Position numbers and translations under genes: made by a program
Shown here: in pieces, positions 26,281-34,978 of the stretch
How positions within the stretch are numbered: the stretch's first letter is position 1
How the letters are laid out: each line of letters opens with the position of its first letter
From: Corynebacterium tuberculostearicum
GTDB lineage: Bacteria; Actinomycetota; Actinomycetes; Mycobacteriales; Mycobacteriaceae
Reading direction: 5' to 3'
Assembly: GCF_016127015.1 (NCBI RefSeq)
Contig: NZ_CP065972.1
Location: 372,001 to 436,000 of the forward strand
Length of the DNA stretch: 64,000 nucleotides
The notes under the pieces: generated by a model
The model's input: only the letters and a program-made list of their open reading frames with translations
What the model was told of the DNA's origin: nothing
Databases searched by the model: none

Positions 26281-27242
26281 TGGCACCTCGAACTAAAGCC
26301 AGCGTCTGCTTGGTCCTTGCAACCGCTGCCGCTGCCTTTGTGTGGTGGTGGCGGCTCCGCCATGTTCAGGTGCCAGTTGATACCCCGTGGTTAGAAGAAG
26401 AGCTGCATAGCGTGGCTTTTGACCGTCTCCTTGCTACCACGGTGGTCGGTATTGCACTAGGTGTAGGTGGGTTATTGCTGCGCACGGCAACCGCGAATCC
26501 GCTCGCCGATCCGTCCATCACTGGTGTGAACTCCGGTGCGGCACTCGGTGCAGTCGCAACCGCAATGTTTTTAGGAAGCGAAACCTCGAGCGTTGACCAG
26601 CTGCCCGGTGCGCTGCTGGGTGCGGGGATTGCTGTGGGGGTGACGGTGGGCGTCGGCAAGAGCGGTGCGATCCAGCGCATGGTACTCGTTGGCGTTGCCG
26701 TTTCCGCACTGTGTAGCGCCTTGACCTCCATTTTCTTGGTGATAGATGAAGCTCAGCTGGCTACGGTGATGTCGTGGCTTTCTGGCCGGCTTGCCGGTGT
26801 GCGCTTGGACGATATTGTGCCGGCGCTGATTGCCGTGCTGGTCGTGGTTCCCTTGACCTTAGTCGGTGCAAAAACGCTGGACTTGCTCGTAGCAGGCGAT
26901 GCCATGGCCGGTGCTGTCGGCGCGAAGCCGGAGCGCATTCGGTTGGCTGCCATTGTGGCGGCGGTAGTGCTTATTGCTCCGGCCGTAGCTGCAACTGGGC
27001 CGATTGGCTTCTTAGGGTTGATGGCCGCGGCCGTAGCGTGGCGGGTGTGCGGCCCGCACCACCGCATGGGGCTGTGCGTGGCTGGAATTGTTGGAGCAGC
27101 GGTGCTTTTGGTGGCTGATTCGGTTGGCCAGGGAATCTGGGCACCGGCCGAGACCCCAGTGGGCATCGTGACTTCTTTGGCTGGCATGCCATTAGTGTTG
27201 TGGTCCGTCCATGCGCTGGGGAGGAGGAAGCATGCGGCATAA
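26280..27242 (+). CDS. FecCD-family iron-siderophore permease, subunit 1
   Basis: This 320-residue protein carries about nine hydrophobic helices and the FecCD/BtuC signatures GVGGLLLRTATANPLADPSI, GVNSGAALGAV and a late GPIGFLGLMAAAVAWRVCGP segment. The GTG overlaps the preceding stop (TAGTG). Its partner permease begins 11 bases before its own stop. The pair is expected to form the heterodimeric channel of a type II ABC importer. Confidence 0.9.
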   Translation: MAPRTKASVCLVLATAAAAFVWWWRLRHVQVPVDTPWLEEELHSVAFDRLLATTVVGIALGVGGLLLRTATANPLADPSITGVNSGAALGAVATAMFLGSETSSVDQLPGALLGAGIAVGVTVGVGKSGAIQRMVLVGVAVSALCSALTSIFLVIDEAQLATVMSWLSGRLAGVRLDDIVPALIAVLVVVPLTLVGAKTLDLLVAGDAMAGAVGAKPERIRLAAIVAAVVLIAPAVAATGPIGFLGLMAAAVAWRVCGPHHRMGLCVAGIVGAAVLLVADSVGQGIWAPAETPVGIVTSLAGMPLVLWSVHALGRRKHAA

Positions 27243-28215
27243 GAGATTTGTTGGGGTGCTAGTAGGTCTCATCCTGGCGTTGGCGTTGAGCGCAATCATC
27301 GGCATGAGCGTCGGTGCGGTGATGAAACCGCCGGGCGAGGTGATCACCGCCTTCGTTACCGGAGAGCCGCTCATCTGGAAGTACCGCGCGCCGCGGATCT
27401 TGGTGGGAATCTGCGCCGGTATTGCCATGGCCGTTTCTGGCTGTCTATTGCAGTCCGCGCTACGCAATCCTTTGGCCGCACCAGATACGGTGGGTATTAC
27501 CTCCGGCGGCGGACTCGCGGCCGTTGCGGTACTCATGGGATCAGGCGCCCTGCCGGCCCACCTGCTGACTTTCATAGCCTTTATTGGAGCGTTGGCTGGA
27601 ACTGGGCTGGTTCTTCTCCTCGCCGGGCGCGGGGCAAGCGATCCGGTGCGCCTGCCCCTTACCGGGGTGGCGGTATCTTTTGGGCTGGGCGCCATCACCG
27701 AATTGCTCCTGGTGCGGTCTGCCCCAGAGGCAGGAGCGGCCATGACATGGTTGAAAGGTTCGCTTTACGCCCGCTCGCTTGGCGATGCCACCATTGTCGC
27801 CCCCTTTATCCTTCTCGCCCTAACCGCCGCGATGGTGGTGGCAAAACACCTGGATATGCTCGCGCTGGATGATTCCACCATGGCCGGCATCGGCGTGAGC
27901 ACCAAGATATGGCGACTAATAGCAGTAGCCTTAGCCGTCATCCTCGGCGCAGCGGGAGTCGCCGCCGCCGGGGTCTTGGGCTTCGCCGGACTCATCGTCC
28001 CCCATGCTGCTCGCTTGGTTGTTGGCGCGAACCTGCGCTGGCAAATACCCGTGGCAGCCCTAGGCGGCGCGGTCCTTGTGACCGCATGCGATACGCTCGG
28101 TCGCTGGGCTTTCGCCCCCACGGAAATCCCCGTTGGCGCGCTCATCGCGCTGATCGGTGCACCGTATTTCATTTTCCTATTGACTCGACTGACCCGAGTG
28201 CGAAACGGAGGCTAG
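27232..28215 (+). CDS. FecCD-family iron-siderophore permease, subunit 2
   Basis: This protein of 327 residues has the FecCD pattern: RAPRILVGICAGIAMAVSG, LQSALRNPLAAPDTVGITSG, and late motifs VLGFAGLIVPHAARLVVG and PTEIPVGALIALIGAPYF. The ATG at 27232 follows GAGGAGGAAGC and is far better supported than the in-frame ATG at 27211. It overlaps the first permease by 11 bases, so the two subunits are probably made in balance. The ATPase gene follows 2 bases after the stop. Confidence 0.92.
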   Translation: MRHKRFVGVLVGLILALALSAIIGMSVGAVMKPPGEVITAFVTGEPLIWKYRAPRILVGICAGIAMAVSGCLLQSALRNPLAAPDTVGITSGGGLAAVAVLMGSGALPAHLLTFIAFIGALAGTGLVLLLAGRGASDPVRLPLTGVAVSFGLGAITELLLVRSAPEAGAAMTWLKGSLYARSLGDATIVAPFILLALTAAMVVAKHLDMLALDDSTMAGIGVSTKIWRLIAVALAVILGAAGVAAAGVLGFAGLIVPHAARLVVGANLRWQIPVAALGGAVLVTACDTLGRWAFAPTEIPVGALIALIGAPYFIFLLTRLTRVRNGG

Positions 28216-28217
28216 AC

Positions 28218-29030
28218 ATGACACTGACGTGCAGCGGATTAACCGTGGGCTACGGTGGACCCGATGTGGTCAAGGACGTAAATCTTCATTTATCCAGAGG
28301 TCAAGTAACCGCTCTGATCGGGCCGAATGGCTGTGGCAAATCGACGCTTCTCAAGACATTGGGCCGCCAACTTACGCCCAGCGCAGGCGCGGTGCACCTC
28401 GCGGACCAAAATATCAGCAAGTATTCCTCGCGTGCCTTTGCCCGTGAAGTTTCTTTTCTGCCACAACATCCCGTGGCTCCGGAAGGGGTATTAGTGCGTG
28501 ACGTCATCGGTTACGGCCGATATCCCTATACAGGGGCGCTAGCGACGATGCGGGCCGGAGATCATGCAGCGGTTGAGCGTGCTGCCTCGCGTGCTGGGGT
28601 GAGCGAGCTTCTCGACGCCCCCGCGGCAGATCTTTCCGGTGGTCAGCGCCAGCGCGTCTTCCTCGCTATGACTTTGGCCCAAGAAACGCCAATTACCTTG
28701 CTTGACGAGCCGACTACTTACCTCGATCCCGCGCACCAATTGTCCATTTTGGATCTGATTCGAGATCTCAATGGCACCGGGGTCACAGTGGTCATGGTGG
28801 TCCACGATATGGTCCATGCCGCGCGTTACGCCGATAGAATCGTAGCCATGCGTGAGGGACGCATTGTGGCCGAAGGGGCCACCGAGGAGGTGATGACTGC
28901 TGAACTCGTACGCGAAACCTTCCATGTTGAGTGTTTAGAGATGACTGATCCCTCCACCGGTCGACGCTTTCCCATACCCATTTCCGTGCACGCTCCTGAA
29001 TTTTCTGGAACCCTAGAAGGAAGAAGATAA
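28218..29030 (+). CDS. Iron-siderophore ABC transporter ATPase
   Basis: This 270-residue ATPase has Walker A GPNGCGKST, Q-loop SFLPQHP, signature LSGGQRQR, Walker B ITLLDEPTTYLD and H-loop VVHDM, the set seen in FecE/FepC proteins. ATG at 28218 has GGAGGC upstream. It completes the operon with the binding protein and two permeases. Iron control of the whole unit is inferred from the DtxR-like box at its start. Confidence 0.93.
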   Translation: MTLTCSGLTVGYGGPDVVKDVNLHLSRGQVTALIGPNGCGKSTLLKTLGRQLTPSAGAVHLADQNISKYSSRAFAREVSFLPQHPVAPEGVLVRDVIGYGRYPYTGALATMRAGDHAAVERAASRAGVSELLDAPAADLSGGQRQRVFLAMTLAQETPITLLDEPTTYLDPAHQLSILDLIRDLNGTGVTVVMVVHDMVHAARYADRIVAMREGRIVAEGATEEVMTAELVRETFHVECLEMTDPSTGRRFPIPISVHAPEFSGTLEGRR

Positions 29031-29054
29031 ATCTATTTAAAGGAGTACGTAGCA

Positions 29055-29762
29055 ATGGCAAACGAACTAGGCCACGAGGTCGACTTGGACCGCAACGAAT
29101 ACAAGTACCTAGCATCTAAAGACACCGCGTCTTCGGCAGCTAAATCTGACAAGTCCTCGCAGTCCGCTGCAGCTGCAGCTGGTGCCGCAGGTGCAGCCGG
29201 CCTGTCCAAGCCGGTCGGAAAGCCGTCTGCGGACGGAGATGAGTCCACCGCAAGCAAGTATGAACCGCAGAACCACGTTGTCGCTGGAGCGGAGGAAGAA
29301 CATGTGGCTAAAGCTGCCGAGCAGCCGGACCTGCAGGAGAAGCTGGACGAGGATAACTCTGACTACGCCCCGAGCCAGCACATCGTAGGTGGCGCGAAGG
29401 AAGAACACATTGGTTCCGCCCCGCAGCAGCCGGACCTGCAGGAGAAGCTGGATGAAGGTAACTCTGACTACGCGCCCAGCCAGCACATCGTAGGCGAAGC
29501 AAACGAAGAGCGTGTTGCTACTGCGCCGAACCAGGACAACGTCAACGGTCAGCAGTCCTCTGAGCGCCTGGATCAGCTAAAGGACAAGGCATCCGAGGCT
29601 GGTAGCGCCGTCGGCGATGCGTTCCAGCGCGCTAAGGGCTTCGTGGAAGACAAGGCTCACGAGTACCAAGAGGAGTCCACGAAGAAGGGTGGCTTCTTTG
29701 ACCGCGTCAAGGGCGCTGTGCGCGATGCACGCGAGTCCATCGAGGACAAGCGCAAGAACTAA
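29055..29762 (+). CDS. Acidic repeat protein with 35-residue tandem repeats and LEA-like C-terminus
   Basis: This 235-residue hydrophilic protein has no signal peptide or membrane helix. After an Ala-rich stretch it carries two near-identical 35-residue repeats (PDLQEKLDE-NSDYAPSQHIV-type, at DNA 29325-29429 and 29430-29534, period 105 bp) and a degenerate earlier copy (ASKYEPQNHVVAGAEEEHV). The C-terminal third (SERLDQLKDKASEAGSAVGD onward, to RDARESIEDKRKN) resembles amphipathic LEA/YtxH-like helices. AAAGGAG precedes the ATG. It follows the siderophore transporter by 24 bases but carries its own RBS, so it may be cotranscribed. No function is known to me. Confidence 0.75.
   Translation: MANELGHEVDLDRNEYKYLASKDTASSAAKSDKSSQSAAAAAGAAGAAGLSKPVGKPSADGDESTASKYEPQNHVVAGAEEEHVAKAAEQPDLQEKLDEDNSDYAPSQHIVGGAKEEHIGSAPQQPDLQEKLDEGNSDYAPSQHIVGEANEERVATAPNQDNVNGQQSSERLDQLKDKASEAGSAVGDAFQRAKGFVEDKAHEYQEESTKKGGFFDRVKGAVRDARESIEDKRKN
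29325..29534 (+). repeat. Two in-frame 105-bp tandem repeats
   Basis: The units beginning CCGGACCTGCAGGAGAAGCT at 29325 and 29430 are nearly identical through CAGCACATCGTAGG, with synonymous and a few missense changes. The period of 105 bp keeps the reading frame of the repeat protein. Confidence 0.9.
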
Positions 29763-29776
29763 CCAGCGTTGATACT

Positions 29777-29811
29777 AAGCCGCTTTCCCAGGGGTCGGGG
29801 AGGCGGCTTTT
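29777..29811. terminator. Bidirectional terminator
   Basis: AAGCCGCTTTCCC pairs with GGGGAGGCGGCTT, followed by TTTTG on the plus strand. It separates the convergent repeat-protein and DUF1990 genes. Confidence 0.8.
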
Positions 29812-29829
29812 GTCATATGCGCAATTCTG

Positions 29830-30273
29830 CTAATCGTCCAAAGCGTGGAGGTAGAGCCGGCTAATCAGGAGGCGCCGCGGCACGTCTACCACGGGGCGCA
29901 GGAAGGGGAGGAAGGGCTCTGAGGCGGCGTCGATAAGCAGCAGTGTGCGGCCATCGCGCAGGCGCTCCAGAGCGAAGGTCTCCTCGCCGCGCTCGAGGTG
30001 TCCAGGAAGGGTGCCGTAGGTGAACCCGCAGCGGCCGTCCTCGTGGAATACATCGACCACGCGGCAGCGAAAATCCCATGGGCCAAGGCCCATGGTGACC
30101 TCCGCGCCGAGCTCCACCACCTCATGGGTGGGGCGCACGCGGAAAAGGCCGCTGCGTTGTATTGACCAGCGGAAAAGCCGGTATGCGGCGGTATCAAAAT
30201 CAGCGTCGATGACTCGTGACATGTGCAGCTGCGGAAAGCCAGAAGTATCGGAATAAGACAGCGGTGTGACCAT
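29830..30273 (-). CDS. DUF1990 family protein
   Basis: This protein of 147 residues starts at the ATG giving MVTPLSYSDTSGFP, which aligns with the usual beginning of the family; a longer frame reaching 30393 lacks family resemblance. It contains VELGAEVTMGLGPWDFRCRV and the conserved GRCGFTYGTLPGHLERGEE segment of DUF1990. The fold is a START-like or lipocalin-like barrel in related entries; function unknown. No Shine-Dalgarno sequence is seen, so the start stays uncertain. It is divergent from the secreted protease gene. Confidence 0.8.
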   Translation of the reverse strand: MVTPLSYSDTSGFPQLHMSRVIDADFDTAAYRLFRWSIQRSGLFRVRPTHEVVELGAEVTMGLGPWDFRCRVVDVFHEDGRCGFTYGTLPGHLERGEETFALERLRDGRTLLLIDAASEPFLPFLRPVVDVPRRLLISRLYLHALDD

Positions 30274-30422
30274 GCGCCCGATGATAGGGGAGGGGTGACC
30301 ACCCCCGAATTCTGGCAGAAATATAACGGCTTGGACACAGTCACAGGAGTTTGCTGCTTCCACAATTTTTTCGTGCCAGTATCGAGCTTGCACGATGTTG
30401 ACAACTGAAAGTAGGTACCTTG

Positions 30423-31511
30423 ATGCTTCGCATTCCGCACCTTAAGAAAGTCCTGGTGGGCTCGGCTTTCGCTGGTGCGTTTTTCCTGGGATCCCCGGCC
30501 GCAGGCGCCCAGGAATTGCCCCAACCGGATTTCGATTCCGCAGGGATTATTGACCAGGTCCGAGATGGCCTGGCTGAGGTAGGCATCCAAACCCCGCAGG
30601 TGGATAAGAACGTCACCGACGCCGTAGATTCCTCTGTGCGCAACGCGCAGCAAGCCGTGCAGCACACGGCCCAGCAGGCGCAGTACGCGGAGCCGATGAC
30701 CAACCCGAATCCCATCGGCCTAGCGGAGCAGGCCACCCAGCCGGAGTTTAAACCGAAGGGCACCAATCCGAACTACAAGTGGAAAAATGATGGATTTTCC
30801 AAGGTAGCTGCGGGCAAGCCACAGGCTGATTACGTGCTGCACCGCGTGCCGGGCTCCTTCTTTGATGCGCCACGCATTCCAGAAGAATCCGTTGCAGCCA
30901 TGAATGAGGGAGAGTCGCTCTATGGCCCTGGCACCCCGGTTTATGTCAATGAGAACATGATGTGCACCCTGACCGTAGCGGGCAACGATAATGCAGGCCG
31001 CAAGGTGGGGCTCACCGCCGCGCACTGCGGCAACGTGGGGGATTCGGTCACCTCCGCCGATTCAGAGCAGATTGGCCCGACGGGCACCGTGGTATCCAAG
31101 AATGAGGACTTGGATTACGCCGTCATCGAGTTCGGCTCTAAGGCCAAGGTCTCCCGCTCCTACAATGGCGTGACCGTCAATGAGTTGGGCGGCGGCGTTA
31201 AGCCGGGGCAGCAGGTGTGCAAGCAGGGCGTTGCCACCGGCAAGACCTGCGGCATTACCTATCAGCAGGCAAAGAAGATTCAGGTCAACCAAGTCTGCGC
31301 CATGATGGGCGATTCCGGTGCACCGTTGTTGGTCAACGGCCGCCTCGTCGGTTCGATTACCGGCGGTTTCCTGCCGGTGAATTTCCCGTGCCGCACCCCG
31401 CTGCAGGGGCCGGTCCATAACCCAACCGCCGCAAACACCATGGATGCGGTCCTAGAGGATATGGACCGTCGCGGTGGCGTAGGTGCTGGTTTTACATTGC
31501 CTGAGGACTAG
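30423..31511 (+). CDS. Secreted trypsin-like (S1) serine protease
   Basis: This 362-residue preproprotein has a Sec signal peptide cleaved after AGA (about residue 28), a pro-region of about 130 residues, and a chymotrypsin-fold domain. The triad is visible: His in LTAAHCGNVG (near 201), Asp in NEDLDYAVIEF (near 231) and Ser in MMGDSGAPLL (near 298). Six cysteines are placed for three disulfides (MMCTL/AAHCG, VCKQG/KTCGI, QVCAM/FPCRT). It is probably exported and matured by loss of the pro-region; the substrate is unknown. The ATG at 30423 is preferred to the TTG one codon earlier. Confidence 0.9.
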   Translation: MLRIPHLKKVLVGSAFAGAFFLGSPAAGAQELPQPDFDSAGIIDQVRDGLAEVGIQTPQVDKNVTDAVDSSVRNAQQAVQHTAQQAQYAEPMTNPNPIGLAEQATQPEFKPKGTNPNYKWKNDGFSKVAAGKPQADYVLHRVPGSFFDAPRIPEESVAAMNEGESLYGPGTPVYVNENMMCTLTVAGNDNAGRKVGLTAAHCGNVGDSVTSADSEQIGPTGTVVSKNEDLDYAVIEFGSKAKVSRSYNGVTVNELGGGVKPGQQVCKQGVATGKTCGITYQQAKKIQVNQVCAMMGDSGAPLLVNGRLVGSITGGFLPVNFPCRTPLQGPVHNPTAANTMDAVLEDMDRRGGVGAGFTLPED

Positions 31512-31528
31512 CCTCGTCCCAACTTTTC

Positions 31529-31564
31529 GCCCGCTCCCGTTGCTACTGGGAGCGGGCACTTTTA
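31529..31564 (+). terminator. Terminator of the secreted protease gene
   Basis: GCCCGCTCCC and GGGAGCGGGC form a perfect 10-bp stem around a short loop, followed by ACTTTTA. Confidence 0.9.
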
Positions 31565-31626
31565 TGTCTCTGTCTAGTGTCGATAATCACAACTAATCAT
31601 CGCTTGTGTGAAAAGCTTGTGCGGAC

Positions 31627-31645
31627 TAAGGTTAGCCTTATCTAG
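31627..31645 (+). promoter_or_regulatory. DtxR box 1 upstream of feoA
   Basis: TAAGGTTAGCCTTATCTAG agrees with the DtxR consensus TWAGGTWAGSCTWACCTWA at 17 of 19 positions by eye. It lies about 130 bases upstream of feoA. Confidence 0.8.
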
Positions 31646-31652
31646 TAGCTAC

Positions 31653-31671
31653 TTAGGTGTGGCTAACATCA
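31653..31671 (+). promoter_or_regulatory. DtxR box 2 upstream of feoA
   Basis: TTAGGTGTGGCTAACATCA agrees with the DtxR consensus at about 15 of 19 positions. Its centre is 26 bases from that of box 1, between two and three helical turns, so two dimers could bind on neighbouring faces. Confidence 0.6.
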
Positions 31672-31774
31672 CCGGCGTGAGCCGGGCCGAGAGAACCGAG
31701 GTGACCGCGCGATGTGGCAGCTGTCCTTATTGTCCCGCACCCGTACCCAGCAGACCTGCGAAAGGTCCGAATGT

Positions 31775-32020
31775 ATGCGTGCCGATCAAGCCCCAGTGGA
31801 CGCATTGGTAGAGCTACCTGAATGCTGCCTGCGGCATGCGATTGAGTCGCAGCCGGCGTTGGCGCTGCGTATGCGTGAACTGGGATTCCGGCCAGGAGTG
31901 CGCGTGCAGATCGGGCGCAAGGTGGCCGGCGGGGCGCGCCTGGTCACCCTGGGTACCGCCCGGTACGCGGTGGATGCGGCTACGCTCAGCCAGCTCGAAG
32001 TTATCCCGGTGGCAGCATAA
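31775..32020 (+). CDS. feoA: FeoA ferrous iron transport accessory protein
   Basis: This 81-residue SH3-like protein shows the FeoA pattern LALRMRELGFRPGVRVQIGR. The ATG at 31775 is preceded by GAAAGG and gives a normal FeoA length; an upstream in-frame ATG at 31712 adds an unrelated stretch. The stop overlaps the feoB start (TAATG). FeoA binds FeoB and supports its ferrous iron uptake. Two DtxR-like boxes upstream imply repression when iron is plentiful. Confidence 0.9.
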   Translation: MRADQAPVDALVELPECCLRHAIESQPALALRMRELGFRPGVRVQIGRKVAGGARLVTLGTARYAVDAATLSQLEVIPVAA

Positions 32021-33942
32021 TGGCACGCAAAACCGCAGCGCCAAGCTGCCACTCCACCTCCTCCATGCGTATCGCCGCGGAGGGAACGCCTGTCCTCGCC
32101 TTGGTCGGGGCTCCAAATTCCGGCAAATCTACTTTGTTCAACGCGTTGACCGGAGCGAAGGTCCAGACCGGCAACTGGCCGGGTACCTCCGTAGAAGTCA
32201 GTCGTGGTTTGTGGAATGCGCAGCCAGAGGCGTTCGACATCATCGATCTGCCCGGTGCTTATTCCTTGGATCCAATGAGTCCGGACGAGGAATTCACCCG
32301 CGATATGCTCGTTGAGTGCCCACCGTGTGAGCGCCCAGATGTGGTTGTGGTGTTGGTGGATGCCACTGCGCCAGCGCGCGGGCTTAACCTCGCATTCCAG
32401 ATCGCGGAGTACCCGTATCGGGTAGTGATTGGGGTGACCAAGGAGGACGTCGCCAAGCAACAGGGCATAAGCATCGATACCTCCGCGCTATCGCGCGCCG
32501 TGGGCATGCCGGTGGTCAGCGTCAATGGTCGCCGCCGAGAAAACCTAGATGCGCTGGAGGGTGCCGTTGCAAAAGCAATGCAGACGGAGCCACAGACTAT
32601 CCGGCCCAACGCAGATTTGGATCAACGCTTTGCGGATCTAGACGCCGCGGAAAAGACTGCCGTTTCCAGGACGGACGTCGGCGAACCGCTTAGCCAGCGC
32701 GTGGACCGCGTGGTGCTGCACCCCGTGCTCGGCCCGATTCTATTTCTGGCAGTGATGTGGGCCGTCTTCTTTATTACCACTACGGTGGCGGGGCCGCTGC
32801 AGGACGGCCTGGAGGCGTTCATTACAGGCCCCGTCTCCGCTGCCGCGCGCAGCCTCCTCCCAGACCACTGGTTGGTCTCGGGATTGCTGGTAGATGGCCT
32901 TATCGGTGGTGTGGGCATGGTGCTGACCTTTGGCCCGCTGCTGGCCCTGATGTTCCTGTGTCTAGCCGTGCTGGAGGATTCCGGTTATATGGCGCGCGCG
33001 GCGGTGGTCACTGACCGAGTTATGCGCGCCATTGGCCTACCGGGCAAGGCCTTTATCCCCATCGTGGTGGGCTATGGCTGCAATGTCCCGGCGATTTCGG
33101 CGACGCGCGTGCTTGGCGACGTCCGCCATCGCATCCTCACCTGCCTCCTTATTCCTTTCACTTCCTGTTCGGCCCGTCTCATCGTGTTCATGATGCTGGC
33201 GCAGGTGTTTTTCCCCGCTCATGCTGGTTCCGCGGTATTCGCCATGTACGTGCTGTCTATCGCGCTGGTGGTGTTGGTAGGCCTCGCCTTGCGCCGCACG
33301 GTGTGGCGCGCCATGCCGGCCGAAGCCCTAGTTATCGATCTTCCGGCCTATCAGCTGCCCGCCTTTGGCCTCACTGTGTCGGTGATGTGGGTGCGCCTGA
33401 AAGGCTTCTTGCATACCGCCGGCGGCATCATCGTAGCCACCGTGGTGGTCATCTGGTTGCTCATGTCCATCCCGGTCACCGGTGGGCACTCTTTCAACGA
33501 GGGTGCGGTACCGCCGGAGGATTCCGCCTATGGTGCGGTCTCAAAGGTGATGTCCCCGGTCTTTGCCCCGGCTGGCTTTGATTCTTGGTCTCTGACAGGC
33601 CCGTTGGTCACCGGATTCGTGGCCAAGGAGACTCTCATTTCTACCTGGGCGCAAACCTATGCGGTAGAAGACGTCACTGATGATGCCCCAGAAGAGCAAG
33701 CAGAATCCCCACTAGCCAGCCATATTCGCGCCGACTTCGACGCGGCCTCTGGCGAGCATGGGCTCGCGGCGGTATGGGCGTACATGGTATTCCTGCTGGC
33801 CTATACCCCGTGCGTGGCCACGGTAGCCGCGCAGCGGCGGGAAATAGGCTGGAAGTGGACGCTTATCGGTTTCGCCCTTCAGCTCGCCACCGCCTGGATC
33901 CTCGCGGTGGGAGTATTCCAGGTCCTCAAGGTCTTCCTATGA
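32020..33942 (+). CDS. feoB: FeoB ferrous iron transporter
   Basis: This 640-residue protein has an N-terminal G domain with G1 GAPNSGKST (about 30-38), a TGNWPGTSVEVSRG switch region, G3 DLPGAYS and G4 GVTKED, followed by the FeoB helical domain and about eight membrane helices with gate motifs (VGYGCNVPAISATRVLG and KETLISTWAQTYAVEDV). It imports Fe2+ across the membrane using nucleotide binding. It overlaps feoA by one base and the feoC-like gene by four. Confidence 0.96.
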   Translation: MARKTAAPSCHSTSSMRIAAEGTPVLALVGAPNSGKSTLFNALTGAKVQTGNWPGTSVEVSRGLWNAQPEAFDIIDLPGAYSLDPMSPDEEFTRDMLVECPPCERPDVVVVLVDATAPARGLNLAFQIAEYPYRVVIGVTKEDVAKQQGISIDTSALSRAVGMPVVSVNGRRRENLDALEGAVAKAMQTEPQTIRPNADLDQRFADLDAAEKTAVSRTDVGEPLSQRVDRVVLHPVLGPILFLAVMWAVFFITTTVAGPLQDGLEAFITGPVSAAARSLLPDHWLVSGLLVDGLIGGVGMVLTFGPLLALMFLCLAVLEDSGYMARAAVVTDRVMRAIGLPGKAFIPIVVGYGCNVPAISATRVLGDVRHRILTCLLIPFTSCSARLIVFMMLAQVFFPAHAGSAVFAMYVLSIALVVLVGLALRRTVWRAMPAEALVIDLPAYQLPAFGLTVSVMWVRLKGFLHTAGGIIVATVVVIWLLMSIPVTGGHSFNEGAVPPEDSAYGAVSKVMSPVFAPAGFDSWSLTGPLVTGFVAKETLISTWAQTYAVEDVTDDAPEEQAESPLASHIRADFDAASGEHGLAAVWAYMVFLLAYTPCVATVAAQRREIGWKWTLIGFALQLATAWILAVGVFQVLKVFL

Positions 33943-34199
33943 GCCCCACGGAGAAGGTCAAGGAGGCTATTAAACAGGGAAAATCCCACCCGGTCGAGAT
34001 TGCAAAAGCTACTGGGTTAGGGCAGAGTACCGTGGAAATTATCCTCGCCCATCTCGAGCGCAGTGCGGAGCTGGTGCGCGAATCGCTCACCTCGTGCCCC
34101 ACGGGTGGCTGCGGCAGTTGCGCGCAGGCGGGTGGGTGTTCCGGAGCGGCGGCGAAGCGCCGCGGTCCGGTGTTACTTCAGCTGCGGAGACATTCCTAG
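33939..34199 (+). CDS. feoC: FeoC-like winged-helix protein with cysteine cluster
   Basis: This 86-residue protein starts inside the feoB stop (ATGA). Residues 1-50 ([20 protein letters not shown]) form a likely winged helix-turn-helix. The C-terminal half has five cysteines, four of them within [15 protein letters not shown], resembling the iron-sulfur ligand loop of FeoC. The order feoA-feoB-feoC supports the name; the protein is small and divergent, so the role as Fe-S sensor of FeoB is inferred. Its end overlaps the convergent hisN gene by 4 bases. Confidence 0.75.
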   Translation: MSPTEKVKEAIKQGKSHPVEIAKATGLGQSTVEIILAHLERSAELVRESLTSCPTGGCGSCAQAGGCSGAAAKRRGPVLLQLRRHS

Positions 34200-34978
34200 C
34201 CTTGCAGCGCGGCTAGGGCGTGCTTGTGGAGCAGGCCGTTGGAAGCGACGCCGGACCCACCGTGCGGGCCGGGGTTTCCGTCCAGATCCGTGAAAGTGCC
34301 GCCGGCTTCGGTCACGATGAGGGAGGGCGCGGCGAGGTCCCACAAGGACACCTCGGGTTCGGCGGCGATGTCTACCGCGCCTTCGGCCACGAGGCAGTAG
34401 GACCAGAAATCACCATAGCCGCGCAGGCGCCAGGTCTTGTCCGTGAGTGCGAGGAACTGATCGCGCAGGCCGCGTTCGGCCCATCCGGTTAGCGAGCTCA
34501 TGGCCAGCGAAGAATCGGCGAGCTTTTCCACGTGGGATACGCCCAAGCGCTTCGGCTCGCCGCCGAAAACGCGGAAGGCGCCAGCGCCCTTGGCGGCGTA
34601 CCAACGGCGGCGCAGGGCGGGTGCGGAAACCACCGAGACTACAGGTTCGCCATCTTCCAAAAGGGAGATGAGCGTGGCCCATACGGGGACGCCACGCACG
34701 AAGTTCTTGGTGCCGTCGATGGGATCTATGACCCACTGGCGGCCCTTATAGCAGGCCTCGCCACCGTATTCCTCACCCAGCACTTCATCGCGCGGGCGGG
34801 AGCGCTTGAGGGATTCGCGGATTTGCTTCTCACAGGTGAGGTCCGCATCCGATACGGGGGACATATCTGGCTTTTCCTTGACGGAAAGGTCCGAGGCCTC
34901 GAAACGATGCATGGTCACTACATCGGCATGGCCCGCCAGCTCGAGCGCGAGGCCCAAGTCTTCTTTAAACTTACCCAC
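34196..34978 (-). CDS. hisN: Histidinol-phosphatase, inositol-monophosphatase type
   Basis: This 260-residue enzyme has the metal-binding motifs of the inositol monophosphatase fold: [21 protein letters not shown] and the C-terminal [15 protein letters not shown]. The corynebacterial HisN enzyme of this family completes histidine synthesis by dephosphorylating histidinol phosphate, and in C. glutamicum it lies apart from the other his genes beside prfB and a second phosphatase, as here. It overlaps the upstream phosphatase gene by 8 bases. Substrate assignment rests on synteny and motif similarity. Confidence 0.87.
   Translation of the reverse strand: MGKFKEDLGLALELAGHADVVTMHRFEASDLSVKEKPDMSPVSDADLTCEKQIRESLKRSRPRDEVLGEEYGGEACYKGRQWVIDPIDGTKNFVRGVPVWATLISLLEDGEPVVSVVSAPALRRRWYAAKGAGAFRVFGGEPKRLGVSHVEKLADSSLAMSSLTGWAERGLRDQFLALTDKTWRLRGYGDFWSYCLVAEGAVDIAAEPEVSLWDLAAPSLIVTEAGGTFTDLDGNPGPHGGSGVASNGLLHKHALAALQG

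Noticed and set aside
29325..29534. CRISPR-like repetition
   Set aside because: Only two adjacent in-frame units without unique spacers; it is a protein repeat. No CRISPR array was seen elsewhere.
30398..30403. TTGACA as a -35 box for the secreted protease gene
   Set aside because: It lies only 20 bases before the ATG, leaving no room for a -10 and start at normal spacing.
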